Assembly (NCBI GenBank): GCA_964385635.1
Contig: CAYLPU010000015.1
Span: 1-64,000 of the forward strand
Source: CAYLPU01 sp964385635
GTDB lineage: Bacteria; Chloroflexota; Anaerolineae; B4-G1
DNA: 64,000 bases
Direction: 5' to 3'
Part shown: positions 58,483 to 64,000 of the stretch, in pieces
Layout: every line of letters starts with the position of its first letter
Numbering within the stretch: position 1 is the stretch's first letter
Notes under the pieces: model-generated
Database searches by the model: none
Told to the model about the DNA's origin: nothing
Seen by the model: only the letters and a program-made list of their open reading frames with translations
Program-made: the position numbers and the translations under genes

Positions 58483-59506
58483 GTACTTACCGCAGTATTC
58501 TCTTATTCTCGGTGTCTCTGTTGCCCTGGCGCTCGTTCTCACTCCCCTCGCCGGTCGTCTGGGGCGTCGGCTGGGTGTCGTAGACCGGCCTGGGGGGCGC
58601 AGAGGCCACGCGGGGGAGATGCCCCGTTTGGGAGGCGTCGCTTTGTTTCTCGCCTTCGTCGTCGCGGTGGGGGTGGGGCAGGCGCTGCGAATCCCGACGA
58701 CCGATGAAAAAGAGCCGTTGCGCCTGCTCGGGCTGCTTGCAGGAAGTGCGCTTCTGTTTGTCATTGGACTGGTGGATGACCGTTGGGAGTTGGGCTATGT
58801 GCCCCAGCTTATTGCCCAGACCGTGGCTGCGCTCATCGCCGTCGCTAGCCTCATCATTGTCGAGCGGTTCAACAATCCCCTGACCGATGAGTTGGTGGTT
58901 CTGCCCCCGATCCTTTATGTGCCGCTCACGGTGTTCTGGATCGTGGGGATGGTCAACACCGTCAACTGGCTTGATGGGCTGGGGGGGTTGGCAGCAGGTG
59001 TGGGGGCCATACTCTGTGTTGTGTTAGCGGTGCACATGCACCGTGTGGGACAGCCTAGCGTTGTTCTATTGCCATTGGCACTCCTGGGCGCAGTGTTGGG
59101 GTTCTTGCCCTACAACTTTGCCCCGTCGCGGATCTTCTTGGGGAGCGCCGGCGCGCTTGTGCTGGGCTACGCGCTGAGTTGCCTGGGCATCATCGCCGGT
59201 GGCCGGGTGGCTACGGTGCTGCTGGTGATAGGGTTGCCCGTCGTGGACGTGGCCTGGCAGATCTTCGACCGGCTGCGCCATCGCCGTTCGCCGGCCCAGG
59301 CCGACCGGGGTCATCTCCACTTCCGCCTGCTCGATCTGGGGCTATCGGAGCGGGCGATCGTATTGCTCTACTGGGGTTTCTGCGCTCTGTTCGGAGTGTT
59401 GGCGCTGACCGTTTCTTCTCGCCTCTACAAGTTGCTGGCGTTGGTGGGCATCGGCGTGGTGGTGGTGGTCGTGTTGGCTCTTCTCTCCCGCGAGCGTGAA
59501 GCGTGA
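58478..59506 (+). CDS. MraY/WecA-type undecaprenyl-phosphate phosphosugar transferase
   Basis: A roughly 342-residue integral membrane enzyme that moves a sugar phosphate from a UDP-sugar to undecaprenyl phosphate (GT4/PNPT family, WecA/TagO-like). About ten helices. Motifs: DRPGGRRGHAGEMPRLGGVA, the Asp pair in FVIGLVDDRWELG, VNTVNWLDGLGGLAAG (active-site Asp) and the cytoplasmic HLHFRLLDLGLSERAI. The product should be the first lipid intermediate of a surface glycan. The start is uncertain: TTG 58478 gives LTYLPQYS as the N-terminus; another TTG at 58457 lies in the tandem repeat. The end is convergent with the ferredoxin-like pseudogene. Confidence 0.9.
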   Translation: MTYLPQYSLILGVSVALALVLTPLAGRLGRRLGVVDRPGGRRGHAGEMPRLGGVALFLAFVVAVGVGQALRIPTTDEKEPLRLLGLLAGSALLFVIGLVDDRWELGYVPQLIAQTVAALIAVASLIIVERFNNPLTDELVVLPPILYVPLTVFWIVGMVNTVNWLDGLGGLAAGVGAILCVVLAVHMHRVGQPSVVLLPLALLGAVLGFLPYNFAPSRIFLGSAGALVLGYALSCLGIIAGGRVATVLLVIGLPVVDVAWQIFDRLRHRRSPAQADRGHLHFRLLDLGLSERAIVLLYWGFCALFGVLALTVSSRLYKLLALVGIGVVVVVVLALLSREREA

Positions 59507-59515
59507 TTTGCCCTA

Positions 59516-59913
59516 TCAGTCGAGGCCGTAGATCACCGCCAGCAGCCCCGGCGTCATGAGCGACTTAATTACCTGTAGGGCGTCCTGGCGTACACCGGAG
59601 AGGGTGAAACCCAACGTCGCGCTAACCCACAACACGATGATGGCCACGTCGAAGGCAGACAGTTTCCTCCGCTTGGCTGAAGATCTTGAGCAGCGCGCCG
59701 ATAGGGCACAGGTAGCGGCACCAGGCCCGCCGGCCAAAGACGAAGGGGAGCACTGGCCCAAATGTGATCAGCGTTATCAGGATAGAGATGCCAGTCTGCT
59801 GCTCGCCCAAGGAGCAACGCCGAGGCGAACACCAACATCCAGAAGACAAACCTGGCGTTGAGCACCCCCCGCGCGAGGCCGGAGAAGAGCGCCTCAATCC
59901 CGATGCCGCCCAT
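59516..59913 (-). pseudogene. 4Fe-4S binding membrane protein (NosR/polyferredoxin-like), frameshifted
   Basis: Three frames on the minus strand join into one protein: IGIEALFSGLARGVLNARFV and VFASALLLG (59913 to about 59810), then GISILITLITFGPVLPFVFG with RRAWCRYLCPIGALLKIFSQ (about 59800-59690), then KLSAFDVAIIVLWVSATLGF to YGLD (59670-59516). RAWCRYLCPIGALL is the Cys motif of membrane ferredoxin-type proteins. At least two frameshifts break it. No upstream start with a ribosome-binding site is clear. It sits between the phosphosugar transferase and the lipoprotein/ABC operon. Confidence 0.7.
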
Positions 59914-59937
59914 ACTGAAATTTGGGCTAAGGTCAGA

Positions 59938-60669
59938 TCACTCTTCTGCCCGCTGCGTCAGCAGTTCGATGAGCGGGTTCAGCAGGATAATGAACTGCCT
60001 CCCGCCAGCACCGCTGCCTGCCCCTGGCCGTCCGCCATCACCGCCGGCCATACCGCCACCCGCCTGCATCGTCGCGCGCATTGCCTCCTGTTCCTCATCG
60101 CTCATGTTCTCCATCTCGGCCCGGCGCGTGGCCATCTCGGGCGGCATCTCCCCGCCGCCACGTTCGGCCTGCCGTGTGGCTAGTTCCTCAGGTGATAGTT
60201 CCTGGCCGCCACCCCTCTGTCCCGAACCATCCCCTGCGCCCATGCCCAGCCCCTGGCTCTGTGCCCAATCCCCCAGGTCGTTTTGGGTGAGTTGCATAGC
60301 GGCAATCGCCTCCAACTGCTCTGGGGCCATTGTCCTCTCAATCTGCGCCAGGACGGCGTCCACCTCTGCCTGGACCGTCACGCCGCCTTGCAGGGCCTGC
60401 CAGAGCGGGAGCAAGGCGGTCGCCTGCTCTGGCGTGACGGCAATCTCTGACTCCTCCAGATGGATCGTGCCTAACGCAAGCTGGCTTGATGCATTCAACG
60501 CATCGGGGTAGGACGTATCAAGAACCGCGCTGGTATAAGTCTCGCTGCCACCTTCGTCCGCCGGGGCTGGAGTGGCTTGTTCTCCACCACACCCGGCCAA
60601 CACCGCAACAGCCAATGCTGCGATCAATCCAACATGCCAAAATCTCAGTGCTCTCTCTTGTTTCATCAT
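59938..60669 (-). CDS. Secreted lipoprotein linked to an ABC export operon
   Basis: A 243-residue lipoprotein with lipobox LAGCGG (Cys about 27). The mature part starts Pro/Ala/Glu-rich, then holds TPEQATALLPLWQALQGGVT, VDAVLAQIERTMAPEQLEAI, LTQNDLGDWAQ and an acidic, Gly- and Met-rich stretch (EMPPEMATRRAEMENMSDEE). The repetitive helices suggest a periplasmic or cell-surface helical protein; no family is recognised. ATG 60669 is preferred over upstream starts because GGGGAAAA precedes it; longer frames run through tandem repeats. It follows the ABC permease gene by 138 bp. Confidence 0.65.
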   Translation of the reverse strand: MMKQERALRFWHVGLIAALAVAVLAGCGGEQATPAPADEGGSETYTSAVLDTSYPDALNASSQLALGTIHLEESEIAVTPEQATALLPLWQALQGGVTVQAEVDAVLAQIERTMAPEQLEAIAAMQLTQNDLGDWAQSQGLGMGAGDGSGQRGGGQELSPEELATRQAERGGGEMPPEMATRRAEMENMSDEEQEAMRATMQAGGGMAGGDGGRPGAGSGAGGRQFIILLNPLIELLTQRAEE

Positions 60670-60722
60670 TTTTCCCCGTTTCATTGTTTGCTGGGGAAGC
60701 ATCCAAGCCTCCCATAGTTCTT

Positions 60723-60802
60723 GCTGATTCGCTGATTTGCTGATTTGCTGATTTGCTGATTTGCCGATTTGCTGATTTGCCGATTTGCTGATTTGCCGAC
60801 CT
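60723..60802 (+). repeat. Ten tandem 8-bp repeats
   Basis: GCTGATTC followed by nine copies of GCTGATTT or GCCGATTT and a final GCCGACCT, in the gap between the ABC permease and lipoprotein genes. It is similar in unit length (8 bp) to the upp-leader repeat but different in sequence. Confidence 0.9.
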
Positions 60803-60806
60803 GCAC

Positions 60807-62042
60807 TCACTCCCGCCTCAACGCCTCAATCGGATCCAACTGCGCTGCCTTGCTAGCCGGATAGTAGCCGAAAAAGATACCCACAGCCGCTGAGGCGGCA
60901 AAGGCCAATGGTACGGATTCCGGCACCAGGACGGTGCGCATTGTCCCCAGGGTGTTGAAGAGATAGGATCCGCCCACACCGGCCAAGACTCCGATCAATC
61001 CACCCACCAGGCTGAGGGTGACCGCCTCGAGCAGGAATTGGAGTTGCACGTCGCGGGGGCGTGCTCCCAACGCCTGCCGCAAGCCGATCTCCCGCGTCCG
61101 CTCGGTGACGCTGACCAGCATGATGTTCATGATGCCGATGCCACCCACCACCAGCGAAATTCCCGCCACCCAGGCTAACAAGTCGCGGAAGGCCTCGGTC
61201 GTGGACGCCTGTGCCTCAATGATGCTGTCCTGGGTCGTCAGGCTGAAGTCAGGCGACATCGGGTCCACGTCATGGCGCTGGATCAGCAGCGTCGTCACCT
61301 GCGACATCACGCTGTCCATCGTCTCCCTGCTTTCGGCAGAGACGTAGATGGTTCGCACGCTGTCGTCACCGAGCCGTGCGCTGGTGAACTTCTGGAAGAC
61401 GACGGTGATCGGGATATACACCCGCCCGTCATAGTCGGTGTTGCCGACCACGCCCTTTTTTGCCATCAGACCGACGATGGTGAACTTGCTTGAGCCGATT
61501 TTGACGGACTGGCCGATGGCGCTTTGTCCACCAAAGAGTTCCTGGGCGATGTCGTGCCCCAGCACGACGACCTTGTTGGTCCGGTCGTTGTCCTCGTCGG
61601 TTATAAAGCGGCCCTCCGCCACGCGGTAGTCGCGCACATCGGGGAAATCAGCGGTCGTGCCAACGATCGAAATGTCCTCCAACGTCGTACTGCCAGCCTT
61701 TACGGTTTGGTTCGTAGTTTGCTCTGCCGAGACGCCGTTGATGCCGGTCACGTTTTGGGCGATGGCGTTGATGTCGTCGTAAGTGAGGCCTGGCGGTCTC
61801 CCGGCGCCGGCGCCCATACCAGGGCCGAAACCGCCCCGGCTTAACGAGGGCATCACCATAACCAGATTAGCGCCCAGGGCGTTGATCTGGTCGGCGATCT
61901 CCGCCTCGGCCCCGGCGCTGACCGCCAACATCACGATCACCGCGGCCACGCCGATGATGACGCCCAGGGTCGTCAGGAACGAGCGCGCCTTGTTGAGAGT
62001 CAACCCCTCCCAGGCTACTTTGAAAGTCCGCCACAGGCTCAT
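60807..62042 (-). CDS. MacB-type ABC transporter permease
   Basis: A 411-residue permease of the MacB/FtsX type, part of a tripartite exporter or mechanotransmission system. One helix near the N-terminus (ARSFLTTLGVIIGVAAVIVM), a large extracytoplasmic domain (about 50-280, including ADFPDVRDYRVAEGRFITDE and VVLGHDIAQELFGGQ), then three helices (about 285-400) with IMNIMLVSVTERTREIGLRQ, the coupling segment, and YPASKAAQLDPIEALR at the end. The start overlaps the ATPase gene end by 4 bp, a typical coupling. Confidence 0.93.
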   Translation of the reverse strand: MSLWRTFKVAWEGLTLNKARSFLTTLGVIIGVAAVIVMLAVSAGAEAEIADQINALGANLVMVMPSLSRGGFGPGMGAGAGRPPGLTYDDINAIAQNVTGINGVSAEQTTNQTVKAGSTTLEDISIVGTTADFPDVRDYRVAEGRFITDEDNDRTNKVVVLGHDIAQELFGGQSAIGQSVKIGSSKFTIVGLMAKKGVVGNTDYDGRVYIPITVVFQKFTSARLGDDSVRTIYVSAESRETMDSVMSQVTTLLIQRHDVDPMSPDFSLTTQDSIIEAQASTTEAFRDLLAWVAGISLVVGGIGIMNIMLVSVTERTREIGLRQALGARPRDVQLQFLLEAVTLSLVGGLIGVLAGVGGSYLFNTLGTMRTVLVPESVPLAFAASAAVGIFFGYYPASKAAQLDPIEALRRE

Positions 62043-62758
62043 ATCTTCCTCTTCCTCCTCGCTCCGTTCTGTCTGTCAGAGGCGATCTGCCCGTCACGGA
62101 GATAGATGACTCGCTCTGCGTGATCGGCGATGCCGGGCTCGTGCGTCACCATCACGATGGTCGTGCCCTGGTCGTGCAGTTGGTGCAAAAGTTCCAGGAT
62201 CTCCTCACTGGACTGGGTGTCCAGGTTGCCAGTGGGCTCGTCGGCCAGGATGATTGACGGGCGGTTGACCAGCGCCCTGGCGATGGCCACCCGCTGCTGC
62301 TGCCCCCCCGACAACTCGTTGGGCCGGTGGTGCACCCGGTCGCCCAGCCCCACCGATTCAAGAGCAGCGATGGCGCGTTCGTGACATTGTCCATCGGTCA
62401 GATGGCTGTCGCCACTGTACAGCAGAGGCAGCATCACGTTCTTAGCCGCGCTCAATCGGGGCAACAGGTTGTACGACTGGAAGACGAAGCCGATCTTGCG
62501 ATTGCGCACGCCGGCCAGTCTGTTCTTGCTCAACCGGCTCACGTCCTCGCCGTCCAGCACGTAGGCGCCACCGGTGGGACGGTCCAGGCAGCCCAGAATG
62601 TTCATCAACGTGGACTTGCCCGAGCCGGAAGGCCCCATGATGGCGATGAACCCACCTTCTTCGACGACTATGCTCACGCCGCGCAGCGCATGAACGGCTA
62701 TGTCGCCGGTCCCATACACCTTCGTCAAATCCACGATCTCGATCAGGTTCTCAGCCAT
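62039..62758 (-). CDS. ABC transporter ATP-binding protein (MacB/LolD-type)
   Basis: A 239-residue ATPase that powers the permease encoded next. Walker A GPSGSGKST (42-50), Q-loop in GFVFQSYNLLPRLSAAKNVM, signature LSGGQQQR, Walker B IILADEPTG and the switch His in VMVTHEP. The LDTQSSEEILELLHQL block is typical of the LolD/MacB branch. It overlaps the permease gene by 4 bp and follows the adaptor gene by 15 bp. Confidence 0.95.
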   Translation of the reverse strand: MAENLIEIVDLTKVYGTGDIAVHALRGVSIVVEEGGFIAIMGPSGSGKSTLMNILGCLDRPTGGAYVLDGEDVSRLSKNRLAGVRNRKIGFVFQSYNLLPRLSAAKNVMLPLLYSGDSHLTDGQCHERAIAALESVGLGDRVHHRPNELSGGQQQRVAIARALVNRPSIILADEPTGNLDTQSSEEILELLHQLHDQGTTIVMVTHEPGIADHAERVIYLRDGQIASDRQNGARRKRKI

Positions 62759-62773
62759 ATTGTTCCTCTCGCG

Positions 62774-64000
62774 TTAGCCGCCGAACATCCGCATCCCTGG
62801 GCCACCGGGTGGCATCATTTCCTCTTCCGAAGGCACACTCGGCTCCGTGCTTTCCTCCACGCCTGTGCTGACCACCTCGCCAGGCTCCAGGCCGGAGATG
62901 ATCTCGACATTGACAAAGTCCATCAGCCCCACTTCGACCGGGCGCAACTCCATCTCACCATCTGGTTGCACGACAAAGACGACATACTGGTCTGGGCCCA
63001 ATTCGCGCAATGCTTGCACCGGCACGAGTAACACACCTCTGGCCTCACCGGCGATGACTTCGACTTCAGCGTTCATGCCGCCGAGAAGATTAACTTGACC
63101 AGAAGCAAAGTCCATGCTTGCCCAGGCCTGGACGGCCAGCGTGCCGCCCACCGTCACCAGCGCCGGATCCACGCGGATGACCGTTCCGGTGAAGGTATCG
63201 TCTGGCAGGGCCTCGAAGATGATCTCCACCCGGTTGCCCACCGCCACGCCGCTCATATCTGATTCCTCCACCCAGAACTGGAGTACCGGCTCTTCCAGAT
63301 CGACCAGGGTGACGATTGAAGCCGTGCCGATGTCCTCGCCGGGTATCGCCGTCACGTCCACCACAGTGCCGGCGAAAGGCGCACAGAGTTCAGTCGATTC
63401 CAAAGCGTCGCGCGCGTCGTTGAGCGCCAATGCTGCCTGGTCCGCCTTCAGTTCGGCGCGCATGATGGTGTCCGTGGTGGGGCCGCTCTGTAGCAACTCT
63501 AGATTCTCCTGCGCCTGGTAGACTCTGTTCTGGGCCTGGTCCACCTGGTTCCAGGCATCCAGTTCCTCCATCTCCGCTTGACCTGCGACGTCACCCAACT
63601 GTCCCTCGGCCGATCCCCGCTCGTTCCAGGCATCGTCAAAATCCTCCTGACTGACCGCGCCATCCTCAAGTCCTTCTTCTGCCTCCCAATATTGTTCGGT
63701 GTACCACTGGTACTCAATGTAACGGGCACGCACGGCAGCATCGAGGTCGGAGTTGAGGGTAGTGTCATAGGTGTACTGCGCGACTATCAATGCAGATTGG
63801 GCACTCCATAAGGCGGCGCGGGCATTTGCCAGTTCGGCGTCGGTAGGCCCTTCAAGAGTGTCGTCCAGGTCGAGTTGCGCCAGGCGGGCCTCAATGCCGG
63901 CCTCGGCCACAGCCAGCTCCAGATCGTCCGTCTCTAGCCGGGCCAGCAAGTCGCCTGCCTGCACATAGTCACCGACCTCCACCAATACCTCGTCCAGATA
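62774..64000 (-). CDS. Efflux periplasmic adaptor (HlyD/MacA-like), N-terminus outside window
   Basis: At least 408 residues, open at the right edge, so the signal peptide or membrane anchor is not visible. The visible part begins with the first half of the lipoyl domain (VEVGDYVQAGDLLARL), then a long coiled-coil hairpin (about 25-200 of the visible part, rich in Ala, Glu and Gln), the second lipoyl half (LCAPFAGTVVDVTAIPGEDI), the beta-barrel part (GNRVEIIFEALPDDTFTGTV) and the membrane-proximal end (VPVQALRELGPDQYVVFVVQ). It connects the ABC permease to the outside. The C-terminus is Met/Gly-rich (MMPPGGPGMRMFGG). The family is firm; the cargo is unknown. Confidence 0.92.
   Translation of the reverse strand, partial: YLDEVLVEVGDYVQAGDLLARLETDDLELAVAEAGIEARLAQLDLDDTLEGPTDAELANARAALWSAQSALIVAQYTYDTTLNSDLDAAVRARYIEYQWYTEQYWEAEEGLEDGAVSQEDFDDAWNERGSAEGQLGDVAGQAEMEELDAWNQVDQAQNRVYQAQENLELLQSGPTTDTIMRAELKADQAALALNDARDALESTELCAPFAGTVVDVTAIPGEDIGTASIVTLVDLEEPVLQFWVEESDMSGVAVGNRVEIIFEALPDDTFTGTVIRVDPALVTVGGTLAVQAWASMDFASGQVNLLGGMNAEVEVIAGEARGVLLVPVQALRELGPDQYVVFVVQPDGEMELRPVEVGLMDFVNVEIISGLEPGEVVSTGVEESTEPSVPSEEEMMPPGGPGMRMFGG

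Noticed and set aside
60723..60802. Possible CRISPR or origin iterons
   Set aside because: Units are 8 bp and directly adjacent, with no spacers and no replication gene nearby.

Overview
The window is high-GC bacterial DNA that most resembles a Chloroflexota genome, probably of the Anaerolineae. This is inferred from gene families, secreted proteins ending in a 'VYLPLVLR'-like tail, many lipoproteins, abundant dispersed hairpin repeats, and several long multidomain NTPases of the kind found in filamentous or multicellular bacteria. No rRNA, tRNA or CRISPR array was seen.

Layout. (1) Positions 1-15.2 kb form a defence/conflict island, mostly on the minus strand. It holds a nuclease-like NTPase with near-identical TPR repeats (cut by the left edge), remnants of a PLD-helicase/DUF1156-methylase defence system, a trypsin-HEAT-KAP NTPase, a truncated DUF4258/YgiT toxin-antitoxin pair, an M20 peptidase and a lipoprotein, an intact PIN toxin-antitoxin pair, and a SIR2 gene overlapping a STAND NTPase that carries a dead Nal1-like protease domain and eight WD40 repeats. 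It ends in hairpin repeats and remnants of a mobile replication module. (2) 15.2-22.3 kb encodes four secreted proteins (FG-GAP repeats, two nearly identical tandem duplicates, a beta-helix). (3) 22.5-39.7 kb is mostly housekeeping: glycosyltransferases, a response regulator, a fused spermidine synthase, miaA, a membrane sensor with an HTH, an S1 protein, ftsK, an OsmC protein and queA. (4) 40.2-52.5 kb is a co-directional array on the plus strand: metacaspase-like protease, macro-NTPase-CHAT, NACHT-HEAT, DUF4062, SIR2 fused to a chymotrypsin-like domain, a multi-span membrane protein and a Nudix hydrolase. (5) 53-64 kb returns to core functions: a two-barrel glycosidase-like protein, a Ser/Thr kinase, ruvB, upp, a GT4-type phosphosugar transferase, and a lipoprotein/ABC/MFP export operon cut by the right edge.

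The strongest candidate for an undescribed system is region 4. Its domains suggest a self-contained immunity or programmed-death circuit around NAD+/ADP-ribose: SIR2 and a DUF4062 TIR-like domain as possible NAD+ consumers, a macro domain as an ADP-ribose reader, Nudix as a possible ADP-ribose hydrolase, NACHT and macro-NTPase as signal-dependent switches, caspase and CHAT as proteases, and a membrane protein as a possible pore. Two of its proteins share a short motif, GPVHTGSG, that could join them physically. Region 1 reuses the same parts (SIR2, trypsin fold, HEAT, STAND), so the two islands may be related systems.
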